Of a DNA stretch of 64,000 bases, positions 24,501 through 33,328 are shown piece by piece. The position numbers and the translations under genes were made by a program. The notes under the pieces were generated by a model. It made no database searches. It was given only the letters and a program-made list of their open reading frames with translations, and had not been told where the DNA came from. Within the stretch, counting starts at the first letter, position 1, and the number at the start of each line of letters is the position of its first letter. The DNA comes from Microbacterium sp. zg-B185 (GTDB lineage: Bacteria > Actinomycetota > Actinomycetes > Actinomycetales > Microbacteriaceae), in contig NZ_CP126739.1 in NCBI RefSeq assembly GCF_030246885.1, forward strand, positions 992,001 to 1,056,000, read 5' to 3'.

Positions 24501-25877
24501 TCAGTGGTGGAAGGCGGGGTGCTGGCCCTCGACGGGCATCGCGGATTCGAGCGCGTCGAGGTATGCGGTCTCGGTCTCGATGCTCTCGAGCAGTTCGGCT
24601 GCCAGATCCATGCTCAGCCCGTTGCGGACGACGATGCGCTGCACGGTCAGGTCACTCAGGTCATCCGGCATGGGATACGCCGGCACGAGCCAGCCCTTCA
24701 TGCGCAGCCGATCCTGCAGATGATAGAGATTCCAGTTCTTTGTGTGCCCGTCTTTCAGGTACCAGGCGAACACGGGGATGTCGCTGCCGTCGTTCCACAG
24801 CTCGAAGGCACCGATCTTCGCGATGCCCTTGGCGAGATATTTCGCGACGTCCTGCGATGCCTGCTGCACCGCGCGGTACCCCTCGAAGCCGAGGCGGAGG
24901 AACATGTAGTACTGCAGGAGCACCTGTGCGCCAGGGCGGGAGAAGTTGAGTGCGAAGGTGGGCATCTCCCCGCCGAGGTAGCTGACCTGGAAGACCAGGT
25001 CCTCAGGCAGCCACTGCGTGTGACGCCACACCACCCAGCCGAGACCGGGGTAGACGAGCCCGTACTTGTGCCCGGACGTGCTGATGGAGTGCACCCGCTC
25101 CAGGCGGAAGTCCCACACGAGGTCGGGCTGCAGGAAGGGAGCGATCATCGCGCCGGAGGCCCCGTCGACGTGGATCGGGATATCGAGCCCGGTCTTCGCC
25201 TGGATCTCGTCCAGTGCTTCCGCGATCGCGGCGACCGGCTCGTACATGCCGGTGTAGGTGACCCCCAAGATCGCCACGACACCGATCGTGTTCTCATCGA
25301 CGTACTTCTCCAGGTCGTAGCCGTCGAGAGTCTTGTGCTCCAGGCTGATCGGCACGAACCGCGGCTCGACGTCGAAGTAGTTGCAGAACTTCTCCCAGCA
25401 CACCTGCACCGCCGAGGACATCACCAGGTTCGGCTTGGAGGTGTCCTTCCCGGCGACGCGGCGGGACTGCTGCCAGCGCCGCTTGAACGCGAGGCCGCCG
25501 AGCATGCAGGCCTCGGACGAGCCGATGGTCGAGGTGCCGATGCTCTGGGAGGCATCCGGTGCGTTCCACAGGTTCGCGATCATGCGCCAGCAGTTGTCCT
25601 CGATGGCCGCCGTCTGAGGATACTCATCCTTGTCGATCATGTTCTTGTCGAAGGCCGCCTCGTACACCTGCTTGGCGTCCTCATCCATCCAGGTCCCCAC
25701 GAAGGTGGCCAGGTTCAGGCGCGAGTTGCCGTCCAGCATCGTCTCGTCGTCGACGATCTGCTTCGCGGTGTCGGGGAGTGACTCCTGCTGTGGGATGACA
25801 TGGCGTGCGGCGACCGTCGACTCTCCCGGGCGGGCGAACCGCGGAGTCAACTCGTCGTTTGCCTGAGATGCGTTCAT
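24501..25877 (-). CDS. gadB: glutamate decarboxylase
   Basis: A 458-residue PLP enzyme that converts glutamate to GABA and CO2, consuming a cytoplasmic proton. The PLP lysine is Lys271 in SISTSGHKYGLVYPG. Other family blocks are FVGTWMDEDA, GTSTIGSSEACMLGGLAFK and IPIHVDGASGAMIAPF (the Asp contacting the PLP ring). The C-terminus ends QHPAFHH, like the autoinhibitory His-containing tail of acid-induced GadB (family knowledge). ATG 25877 follows GGGAG by five bases. Operon gadB-gadC; divergent from the bile salt hydrolase gene across a region with a DosR-like box. Confidence 0.95.
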   Translation of the reverse strand: MNASQANDELTPRFARPGESTVAARHVIPQQESLPDTAKQIVDDETMLDGNSRLNLATFVGTWMDEDAKQVYEAAFDKNMIDKDEYPQTAAIEDNCWRMIANLWNAPDASQSIGTSTIGSSEACMLGGLAFKRRWQQSRRVAGKDTSKPNLVMSSAVQVCWEKFCNYFDVEPRFVPISLEHKTLDGYDLEKYVDENTIGVVAILGVTYTGMYEPVAAIAEALDEIQAKTGLDIPIHVDGASGAMIAPFLQPDLVWDFRLERVHSISTSGHKYGLVYPGLGWVVWRHTQWLPEDLVFQVSYLGGEMPTFALNFSRPGAQVLLQYYMFLRLGFEGYRAVQQASQDVAKYLAKGIAKIGAFELWNDGSDIPVFAWYLKDGHTKNWNLYHLQDRLRMKGWLVPAYPMPDDLSDLTVQRIVVRNGLSMDLAAELLESIETETAYLDALESAMPVEGQHPAFHH

Positions 25878-26195
25878 GGCCTCTCCCGTCTCGTATTCGA
25901 GCGGCCACGAGGAGGTGGTCGCCTCGGGTGCGACGGGTTGAGGATGAGTCCGCCGCCGTGCACCCGGGGCGAGCGTATGCCTCGTGCACGGCCCGTACCA
26001 GGGACGAACGTCCCCCGGTGGGGGAGCCTGCGGGAGCGGCGCCGCGGAGCGGAGCGTCCCGCGCAGACGGGCGGAACCTGGGCCGGGCCGCGCCAGGCAG
26101 CGTGGTCCATTGTGGGTCGTTTGGCCTTGGCCCCGCAGCGTTCACGGACGTACGGTGGCGCCATTGAGCGAGTCGACGCTATCGGAGGGTCACGG
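25878..26195. other. divergent control region between gadB and the bile salt hydrolase gene
   Basis: There are 318 bases between two divergent starts and no gene. The only clear signal is GGGACGAACGTCCC at 26001-26014. Open frames crossing it lack ribosome sites. Confidence 0.5.
26001..26014. promoter_or_regulatory. DosR/DevR-like palindrome between gadBC and bsh
   Basis: GGGACGAACGTCCC has the GGGAC-N4-GTCCC core of the mycobacterial dormancy regulator box (GGGACTWWAGTCCC). It is central in a divergent promoter region, 123 bases from the gadB start and 181 from the hydrolase start. No dosR or dosS gene is in the window. Confidence 0.45.
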
Positions 26196-27170
26196 ATGTG
26201 CACAGGAGCGAACTACACCACCCGGGATCACTATTTCGGGCGCAATCTCGATCTGGAGTTCTCCTACAACGAGACGGTGACCGTGACGCCTCGGAACTTC
26301 CCCTTCGAATTCCGCAAGGCTGCTCCGCTCCCGGCGCACCACGCGATCATCGGGATGGCGACCATCGCCGACGGGTACCCGCTGTATTACGACGCGACGA
26401 ACGAGAAGGGCCTCAGCATGGCGGGGCTCAACTTCCCGGAGAACGCCGACTACAAGCCCGAGGCGGAGGGCAAGACGAACATCACTCCGTTCGAGTTCAT
26501 CCCCTGGATCCTCGGCCAGTTCGAGACGGTCGATGAGGTCCGCACCGCGCTCGCTTCGCTCAACCTCGTGAAGATCGATTTCAGCGACGCCTTCCCGCTC
26601 TCGCCCTTGCACTGGATCATCTCCGACCGGACGGCATCCATCACGGTGGAGAGCGTTAAGGAGGGCCTGAAGGTGTACGACAACCCCATCGGCGTCCTCA
26701 CGAACAACCCCACGTTCGATATCCAGTCCTTCAACCTGAACAACTTCATGCACCTGTCGAAGAACCCGCCGGAGAAGCACTTCTCCGATGACCTGGAGTT
26801 CGACGTGTACAGCCGCGGAATGGGCGCGATCGGCCTCCCCGGAGATCTCTCGTCCTCATCACGGTTCGTCAAGGCGGCCTTCACGAAGATGAACTCCGTG
26901 TCGGGGGACTCCGAATCCGAATCGATCAGCCAGTTCTTCCAGATCCTGGGGTCCGTCGCTCAACAGCGAGGATGCGTCGAGGTATCGCCCGGCAAGTTCG
27001 AGATCACCATCTACTCCTCGTGCTGCAACACCGACAAAGGCATCTACTACTACACGACGTACGAGAACAGCCAGCTGACGGGGATCGACATGCACAACGA
27101 AGACCTCGACGGCAGCACCCTCGCCGACTACCCCCTCATCAAGGAGCAACAGGTCCACATGCAGAACTGA
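26196..27170 (+). CDS. bsh: choloylglycine hydrolase family protein (probable bile salt hydrolase)
   Basis: A 324-residue Ntn-hydrolase. Cys2 in MCTGANY becomes the N-terminal nucleophile; Arg16 and Asp19 (FGRNLDLE) and Asn79 in MAGLNFPE match the bile-salt/penicillin V acylase active site. LTNNP around residue 169 and GDLSSSSRF near residue 225 match too. MAGLNFPE is more like bile salt hydrolases than penicillin acylases, but N-acyl-homoserine lactones are another known substrate type. There is no signal peptide, so it is cytoplasmic. GGAGGG lies six bases before ATG 26196. It is divergent from gadBC. The enzyme is rare in environmental actinobacteria as far as I know, which hints at transfer or a gut habitat. 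Confidence 0.85.
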   Translation: MCTGANYTTRDHYFGRNLDLEFSYNETVTVTPRNFPFEFRKAAPLPAHHAIIGMATIADGYPLYYDATNEKGLSMAGLNFPENADYKPEAEGKTNITPFEFIPWILGQFETVDEVRTALASLNLVKIDFSDAFPLSPLHWIISDRTASITVESVKEGLKVYDNPIGVLTNNPTFDIQSFNLNNFMHLSKNPPEKHFSDDLEFDVYSRGMGAIGLPGDLSSSSRFVKAAFTKMNSVSGDSESESISQFFQILGSVAQQRGCVEVSPGKFEITIYSSCCNTDKGIYYYTTYENSQLTGIDMHNEDLDGSTLADYPLIKEQQVHMQN

Positions 27171-27596
27171 CCGACCGTGCCACCCGCAGCACTCGCAGGA
27201 AGGCGAGCGGGCGCATCGTCGGCTTGCGAAGTCTGCAATCGACCTTCCCCGTGCGCCGATGAGTCGGTCACCGTCCGTGTAATCGCCCATTGCGAGTACA
27301 TGCGGACGGTTGGGGTGAGCGCTTCCGGTCGTTGCCGGGGCGTTGACGTCTCGGCGGATAGAGAGTGACGCCTGGTCCTCCGGCTGACGAGAGCGCTGGC
27401 CGGTCAGCGCCACAAGAGAGCTCGGCAGCGTCCTCAGCGACGAGGACGCCGCGGCGGGCCTCAACTTCCGATCGCCGAGCGGGGGGCGTCCGCGGAACCG
27501 GCCGCACCGCGATCGGAGGACGCATCCGCCACGGATACGTGCCATACCAGGCGCGGGCTCGCGACGCGGGAAATCCAGGCTCCTAAGGTATCCGGC
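27171..27596. other. gap before the channel-FUSC gene, with one inverted repeat
   Basis: There are 426 bases without a supported gene. GCGTCCTC (27428-27435) and GAGGACGC (27442-27449) form a perfect 8-bp inverted repeat with a six-base spacer. It lies 148 bases before the next start and is either an operator or a terminator for bsh. Confidence 0.45.
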
Positions 27597-30500
27597 ATGG
27601 ACGCGGCGTTGATCGTGCTCGGGGTGATCGTGCTGCTGCTGACGCTCCTGGACACGTTCCTCGCGGTGCTCAACTACGACGAAGGCGGTCTCTTCGTCGA
27701 CAAGATCGTCCGCGGCCAATGGCTGGTCATGCGCGCGATCACGCGGCGGGTGGACCGTCGATGGCGTCCGCTGGTGCTGCGCCAGGTCACCGGGGTGCTG
27801 CTGCTGACCACGATCTTCTGGTGGCTGTTGGGGATCCTGCTCGGTTTCGCGCTGATCTACCTCGGCGCGATGGGCTTCAGCGGCGCGTTCCAGATCTCGC
27901 CCGGCGTGAAGGCCGACTTCTGGGGTGCGCTGTACCTGAGCACCGGCCAGTTCTCCACGGTCGGCGTGGACAACATCTCCCCGGGTGTCCCGGTGCTGGA
28001 GCTGCTCACGGTCATCGAGGCCATGGTCAGCATCGTGCTGCTGTCGATCATCATCACCTTCCTCGGCAGCGCCTACGGCGTCATCCAGTCTTTGCGCGCG
28101 CTCTCGGCCAACTTCTTCCGCATCGGTCGCGGCGTCGGCGATCCGATCGAGACGCTGCAGCCGTTCTTCCCGGACGGTCCGTCCCGCGGACTGGACAGCC
28201 AGCTGGGGGCCATCTCGGACGCGCTCAGCGCCTACGCGGAGGGGCTTGCCCAGAACCGCGCTGCGTACTACTTCCAAAGCGGGCGGGACCAATTCTCCCT
28301 GCCGTTCAGCCTGTACATGACGGCGGGAGTGATCGGGGCGCTGCAATGGGGGCTGCCCGCCGGCAGCGACCCGACGAAGGAGCCGAACCTCGCGCGGCTC
28401 GGCCAAACCTACGAGGACTTCCGTCTGCGCACGCAGCGGATGCTGGGCCTGCGCAGCGCGACACCGCGCCCGCCCGTCTCCGCCGCCGAGTTCTCGACCG
28501 CCATGACGACCTTCGACTCGGCCGACGCGCACACCCGCTCGGATGCGTGGGTGATGCGCTTCCTCGCGATCAACCGGCGCATGGCCGAACTTACGCAGAG
28601 CAGCGCGGTGCCCGATTCCGAGGAGATGTACCGCCGCTACACCGCCTGGCTGGCCTTCGAGGTCGAGGCGCGCGCCTTCACCACCGCCGTCGGCAGTGAT
28701 CTGGACTACCAGCCGATCTATCGCGGGGTGGCCACGACCCCGGACGACATTCCGCTGTCCGCGGCGGACGCTGCCGCGATCCCGGTCATGGTCGGCCCAA
28801 CGGCGTCCGCCGAGGCGCCCGCCGCGCCGACCGGAAACCCGCTGGGGCGATGGCTCCGGCGCCGCACCACGGTGAAAGACCCCGGCCTGGTCCGTCTGGC
28901 CGACGCCGTGCGGTCGCTGGTCGCCGCGATCGTCGCGGTGGGGATCGCGGTGCCCCTGGCCAGCCTGGCCGGACTGAACACCGCCTCGGCCGCCACGTTC
29001 GCCGGGCTCATCTCGCTCTTCTCCGCACCGGCCACGGCGGGCGGCAGGGCGGGCGGCAAATGGTGGGCCGGCACCGTCGCCGCGCTGCCGGCCATCGTGG
29101 GGGCCAGCTGCGGCGTCCTGATCCCGCGCACGCCGGTCTCGGCGGTCTTCGAACTGGCGCTGGTAGCGGCGCTGGCGATGTGGCTGCGCCGCTTCGGTCC
29201 CGCCGTCGGCGGACTGGGTCAGCTGGGTTTCGTCACGTACTACGTCACAGCGCTGCTGGGGATGAACGCGTCCGACCTGACCGCCGTCTTGGTCGCGGCG
29301 GGAGTCGGCGTCCTCGCGTCCTGGATCGTCGGCCTGATCCCCAGGCCCAGCGTCGTTCGCCAGATCGACGACGGGATCGACGCGCTCTACGAGCGCGTCG
29401 CGGCGCTGATCGACGGGAGCGTCGACCTGGTCGCGACGGGTCGGCTGGATGCCCGTCTGATCCGCTCGCTGCGCGCCGGGCAGTCCGCGCTGGTGCAGGC
29501 GGCCGGCTCGGTGGCCGGTCATCTGGACGCGGACACGACGCCGGGCATCCCCGCCGGCCGCGCCCGCGCCCTCCGCGTGCGGGTGTTCGATCTTCAGCTG
29601 GCGGCCCAGAGCCTGGTCACGATGCTTCCGGTCACTGCCAGTCTCGCCATCACCGTCGACGAGCGTGCGCGCCTGGCGGCGGACCTGCTCGATCTGCAGC
29701 AGCAACTCGCGGCGTACCGGCCCGGCGCCCCCGCCAAGCCGCCCGCGCCGCGGGCGACACCCAGCGACCCGCCGCCGGACTGGCCGCGGTCGGCGCGGGC
29801 CATCCTCGCGACGATCGGCGAGCTGCGCACCGCGATCGATCGCCTGCGGGCAGCGCAGAAGAGTGACGATGCGGCCGAGGACGCGCACCCGCAGAAGCAG
29901 GGGCTGACGCAGGCGAAGGAGTCCGAGCACGGGAGGACGCCTGAGCGTGAGCAGCGGTCTGCGTCGGCGGGTCGTTCCGCGGCGCACGCGTCCAGCGGGG
30001 TGCCCGAGGGCACGGCCGTCGCGCACGCGCGGCGCGCACGCGCCGGCGCGGGCACATCCGGCCGTCGGCCCGCACAGCCGCCGGGCGCCCTCAGCCCCGG
30101 GGGCAGGGAAGCGGCGCGCGCGGCCGATAAACAGGCGGTGCAGGCGGCGATCTCGACCGGGCTGGCCTTGTTCCTCGGCGGCTTCGTCTCCACCGGTCAT
30201 CAGTACTGGGCGGCGATGCCGGCGTTCCAGGTGCTGAGCGGATCAGATGCCGAGACCCGTTCGAAGGGGTTCATGCGCATCGTGGCGACGATCGCCGCGT
30301 CCGGTATCGCGTTCGGCCTGGCCATCGTCGCCGATCACACCCCGGCTGTGGCGATCCCGCTGCTGCTGATCAGCGCGTTCGCCATGTCCTACATGCGCGC
30401 GGTGTCCTCCGCGTGGCTGGCGTTCTGGGCCACGCTCCTGCTGGCCACCGTCTACGACCTGCTGGGCACCCTCAGCGTCGAGACCGTCGAGGTGCGCCTC

Positions 30501-31157
30501 GCCGAGACGGCGATCGGGTCGCTCGTGGCGGTCGCCGTCTCGGCGGTGGTGCTGCCCACCCGCACCCGCACGCGCGTCCTGCACGGAATGGCGGGCGTGC
30601 TGGACCAGGCCTCAGCGCTCGGCCGGGCACTGTTCGGGCGGCTGCAGGGGGCGCAGGCGCCGACGGCCGCCGAACTGTCCCACATGACCCGCGCACTCGG
30701 CGCGCAGCTGGCGGACCTGGAGAAGCTCGCACACCCGATCCGACGCAACCCGGGTTCGCTGCAGCCGGCCGGCATTCAGGCCCAGCTGACTTCGCTGTGG
30801 GCGCTGCTCGACCACGAGGGCCACCTGGTCCGCCTGCTGCGCACCTACAGTCCCGACGCCGCCGCGCCTCGCTGGCGGGAGCTCGCCGCCGCCACGGGGG
30901 ACAACTTCGACGCGGTGCGCCGGGTGCTGACCGGCTCCCTGCCGCACCGCGTGCACCTGCCCGCGGAGCTGGAGGATGCCGTAGGGGAGGTCGGGTCGGA
31001 CGCGGAGCGGACGGTGATCCTGCAGATCCTGCGCATGAACCAGACGCTGCTGGCCCTGCTGGATGCCGTGGCACCGGGGACCGTGGAATCCATGACGAAT
31101 CCGGATGCCGCCGCCGGCGATGCGCGGCAGGCCGACCGGTCCGGTGTGGCCGGCTGA
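27597..31157 (+). CDS. fusion of a two-TM channel-like module with two FUSC modules
   Basis: An 1186-residue membrane protein. Residues 1-165: helices around 3-22, 65-95 and 135-160, with a pore-like segment LYLSTGQFSTVGVDNISP (about 112-129). This aligns with the K+-channel 'TVGYGDISP' but reads V-D-N at the filter. About 430-560 and 845-1005 are FUSC modules (aromatic-acid/fusaric-acid exporter type), each with several helices followed by a helical cytoplasmic part. A charged, disordered linker lies at about 735-840. FUSC proteins usually carry one such unit or one per chain of a pair. AAGG lies eight bases before ATG 27597. It sits next to bsh and gadBC. Transport of bile-derived or aromatic acids is inference. 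Confidence 0.75.
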   Translation: MDAALIVLGVIVLLLTLLDTFLAVLNYDEGGLFVDKIVRGQWLVMRAITRRVDRRWRPLVLRQVTGVLLLTTIFWWLLGILLGFALIYLGAMGFSGAFQISPGVKADFWGALYLSTGQFSTVGVDNISPGVPVLELLTVIEAMVSIVLLSIIITFLGSAYGVIQSLRALSANFFRIGRGVGDPIETLQPFFPDGPSRGLDSQLGAISDALSAYAEGLAQNRAAYYFQSGRDQFSLPFSLYMTAGVIGALQWGLPAGSDPTKEPNLARLGQTYEDFRLRTQRMLGLRSATPRPPVSAAEFSTAMTTFDSADAHTRSDAWVMRFLAINRRMAELTQSSAVPDSEEMYRRYTAWLAFEVEARAFTTAVGSDLDYQPIYRGVATTPDDIPLSAADAAAIPVMVGPTASAEAPAAPTGNPLGRWLRRRTTVKDPGLVRLADAVRSLVAAIVAVGIAVPLASLAGLNTASAATFAGLISLFSAPATAGGRAGGKWWAGTVAALPAIVGASCGVLIPRTPVSAVFELALVAALAMWLRRFGPAVGGLGQLGFVTYYVTALLGMNASDLTAVLVAAGVGVLASWIVGLIPRPSVVRQIDDGIDALYERVAALIDGSVDLVATGRLDARLIRSLRAGQSALVQAAGSVAGHLDADTTPGIPAGRARALRVRVFDLQLAAQSLVTMLPVTASLAITVDERARLAADLLDLQQQLAAYRPGAPAKPPAPRATPSDPPPDWPRSARAILATIGELRTAIDRLRAAQKSDDAAEDAHPQKQGLTQAKESEHGRTPEREQRSASAGRSAAHASSGVPEGTAVAHARRARAGAGTSGRRPAQPPGALSPGGREAARAADKQAVQAAISTGLALFLGGFVSTGHQYWAAMPAFQVLSGSDAETRSKGFMRIVATIAASGIAFGLAIVADHTPAVAIPLLLISAFAMSYMRAVSSAWLAFWATLLLATVYDLLGTLSVETVEVRLAETAIGSLVAVAVSAVVLPTRTRTRVLHGMAGVLDQASALGRALFGRLQGAQAPTAAELSHMTRALGAQLADLEKLAHPIRRNPGSLQPAGIQAQLTSLWALLDHEGHLVRLLRTYSPDAAAPRWRELAAATGDNFDAVRRVLTGSLPHRVHLPAELEDAVGEVGSDAERTVILQILRMNQTLLALLDAVAPGTVESMTNPDAAAGDARQADRSGVAG

Positions 31158-31158
31158 G

Positions 31159-31614
31159 CTAGCTCGCTGCGGCCGGGGCAGGGACCCGATTCGGGCGTGC
31201 GTTCAGAATCACGATGGCCACACCCGACGCGGTCAGCAGCGCCCATACCCACCCGCGCATGTCCTGGAACTCCACCGCTTCGCTGGATCCCGCCGCGGTG
31301 GCGAGCAGAGTACCGACCCGCCCGATGCCCAGCAGCTGGCCCACTGCTTGCTGGTGGAGATGAGGCTGGAGGCGAGTCCAGCTTGGGCGGGCGGCAGTGA
31401 GCCCAGCGCGGTGACGCTGATCGGATCGGCGATCAGACCGAACCCCAGGCCGAACACCAGGTAGGGGACGATCACCGCCCACAGCGGCGCCGATTCGGTG
31501 GCCCACAGCAGCGCGGCGCCGACGGTCATCAGCAGGCCGCTGATCAGGAGCGCCAGGCGCGATCTGCCCCGGGCGACGAAGCGGGATGCCAGCAGTGCGG
31601 TGATGGTCGCGCCC
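31159..31614 (-). pseudogene. MFS transporter remnant (5' deleted, frameshifted)
   Basis: On the minus strand one frame reads TALLASRFVARGRSRLALLI, LLMTVGAALLWA, YLVFGLGFGLIADPISV and GLASSLISTSKQ. The sequel, AVGQLLGIGRVGTLLATAAG up to VAIVILNARPN, is in another frame, so a frameshift lies near 31345. These are the last four to five helices of a drug/H+ antiporter-type MFS protein. The N-terminal two thirds are missing: the match stops near 31614, where ureD-like sequence on the other strand begins. The gene is dead. Confidence 0.7.
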
Positions 31615-31632
31615 GCTGGGGATCCATCGGCG

Positions 31633-31785
31633 CGATTCGGGGTGAGCGCGCTGCCGGATGACGCCGGCGCCTGGTTCCGGTTCGTCGGCGATGACACGGT
31701 GACCTTCGCGGCGCTGCACACGGCGGTGACGGGCGCAGTCCACGAGCTGCTCACCGGACTGCGCGCACCCGCGATCCGCAAGTGA
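31633..31785 (+). pseudogene. 3' remnant of a ureD-like urease accessory gene
   Basis: The frame ending at TGA 31785 reads RFGVSALPDDAGAWFRFVG, DDTVTFAALHTAVTGAVHEL and then LLTGLRAPAIRK. This looks like the C-terminus of actinobacterial UreD (urease metallochaperone partner), and the urea transporter gene follows 24 bases later, where urease clusters often have one. Everything upstream is missing and replaced by the MFS remnant. The UreD match is from memory and short; the truncated state is clear. Confidence 0.45.
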
Positions 31786-31809
31786 CGCGGACAGAGCCGA
31801 GGAGGACAG

Positions 31810-32727
31810 ATGAGCACCACGACTCAGCCGACCGAAGTGCGCGCGTGGGGGTTGGGCCTGCTGCACGGCCCGTCGCAGATCTACTTCCAGCAGAACATCA
31901 TCACCGGACTGCTCGTGCTGGCGGCGTTCTTCATCGCGGACTGGCGGATGGGCATCCTCGCGCTGATCGGTGCGCTCGGCGGCATGATCGGAGGTCGCGC
32001 CGTCCGCTACCCCGCCTCGAGCGTCGCGGCGGGCATGCAGTCCTTCTGCGGGACCCTCGTCGGCGCGGCGGTCTTCGCTGCGCTGGGCGGCGCGCACTGG
32101 TGGTCGTACGTGCTGGCCTTCGTGGGCGGCGTGGCCACCGGTCCGGTCACCTGGCTGGTGGATGCGCTGTTCAGCAGGACGGCGCTGAAGAAGTACCAGC
32201 TGCCGTACACGACGGCCCCGTTCGTCATCGTCGCGACGATCATCGCGCTGTCCACGCTGCGGCTCGCCGTGGACGCGGCGCCGTCGGATCTGCCGGATGA
32301 CCCGGTGCCGGCCTTCTTCATCTCCCTCCTGACCAACGTCTGGCAGGTCGTGCTCGTGGACAACCCGTTCGCGGGTGCGGCCATTCTGCTGGGGCTGTTC
32401 ATCGCGAGCTGGAAGGTCGGACTGGCGGCGCTGATGGGCAGTGCCGTGGGTTCGGTGACCGCGATCGCGATGGGGGAGTCCTGGAGCGAGATCGCGAACG
32501 GGCTGGCCAACTACTCGGGCGTGCTCACCGCGATAGCGCTCGCGGTGACGTTCCTCAAGAGCAGCACCGCCTCGTGGCTGTACTCGCTGCCCTGGATCGT
32601 GGTGACGGCCGTGGTCACGCTGCTGATGCACCGTCTCGGCGCGGACACCTACACGTGGCCATACATCCTCACCACGTGGGTCGCACTGATCGTGGCGTAC
32701 TACGTCAGCGGGCTGAAGCGCAGCTGA
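31810..32727 (+). CDS. urea transporter (UT family)
   Basis: A 305-residue channel-type urea transporter. It has about ten hydrophobic segments in two homologous halves; the first begins LLHGPSQIYFQQNIITGLLV and the second FFISLLTNVWQVVLVDNPFAG, the UT repeat starts with the conserved Gln/Asn. It lets urea diffuse down its gradient. GAGGAGG lies just before ATG 31810. No urease genes remain in the window apart from a ureD-like 3' remnant directly upstream, so the gene seems to have outlived its partners here unless urease is encoded elsewhere. Confidence 0.88.
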   Translation: MSTTTQPTEVRAWGLGLLHGPSQIYFQQNIITGLLVLAAFFIADWRMGILALIGALGGMIGGRAVRYPASSVAAGMQSFCGTLVGAAVFAALGGAHWWSYVLAFVGGVATGPVTWLVDALFSRTALKKYQLPYTTAPFVIVATIIALSTLRLAVDAAPSDLPDDPVPAFFISLLTNVWQVVLVDNPFAGAAILLGLFIASWKVGLAALMGSAVGSVTAIAMGESWSEIANGLANYSGVLTAIALAVTFLKSSTASWLYSLPWIVVTAVVTLLMHRLGADTYTWPYILTTWVALIVAYYVSGLKRS

Positions 32728-32782
32728 CCTCGCCTCGGCGGGCACAGCCAGTGCGATGCGCTTCCGTCGCCCAGGTGCCAGC

Positions 32783-33313
32783 ATGATGCACATGCCCGCC
32801 GATCCCGGAGCGCAGGACCACCGACGGCTGCATGCCGCCGCGGAGCCGGATGCCGTCGGCGCGGCGCTCGCCGCGCTGCGTGCCCGCGGGGAGCGCGTCA
32901 CCGCACCGCGCCGCGCCGTGCTGGAGGCGCTGGCCCACCACGCGGAGCACCTGACCGCCGACGAGGTCGCCGCCCTGCTGGAGGACACCGACGTCCACCG
33001 CGCGACCGTCTACCGCACGCTGGAGCTGCTGGCGGCGACCGGCGTGGTCTCGCACCGGCACGTGCCCGGAGGTGCGGCGCGCTACCACCTGGCCGCCACC
33101 GGGGCCGGCCGCGAGCATCTGCACGGACACTGCCTCCGCTGCGGCGAGGTCGTCGTCCTGCCGCCGGACCCGCTGGACGGGGTGGGTCCGCGCGTCCTGG
33201 AGGGCGCCGGATTCCGGCTGGACGCGCGGCAGAGCACGCTGGTCGGACTGTGCGCCCGATGTGCCGGGTCGAGCATCGCGCCCGCGACGGACGCCGACGC
33301 CGCCCGGCCGTGA
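32783..33313 (+). CDS. Fur/Zur-family metalloregulator
   Basis: A 176-residue winged-helix repressor. RGERVTAPRRAVLEALAHHAEHL and DVHRATVYRTLELLAATGV form the Fur DNA-binding domain (recognition helix ATVYRTLELL). The dimerisation domain has REHLHGHCLRCGEVV and LCARCAG, two CxxC structural zinc sites, which points to Zur- or general Fur-type regulators. The start is uncertain: ATG 32783, 32786 or 32792; CATGAT at 32782-32787 could itself be a -10 element for a leaderless ATG 32792. Its target may be metal uptake. It is convergent with the AraC-type gene. Confidence 0.85.
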   Translation: MMHMPADPGAQDHRRLHAAAEPDAVGAALAALRARGERVTAPRRAVLEALAHHAEHLTADEVAALLEDTDVHRATVYRTLELLAATGVVSHRHVPGGAARYHLAATGAGREHLHGHCLRCGEVVVLPPDPLDGVGPRVLEGAGFRLDARQSTLVGLCARCAGSSIAPATDADAARP

Positions 33314-33328
33314 CCCCGTCGCCGCTCC

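Noticed and set aside
26859-30200. 1113-codon open frame on the minus strand
   Set aside because: It lies antisense to the channel-FUSC gene and the bsh end, with His/Arg/Asp-rich low-complexity sequence typical of the shadow of a GC-rich gene; there is no domain and no ribosome site.
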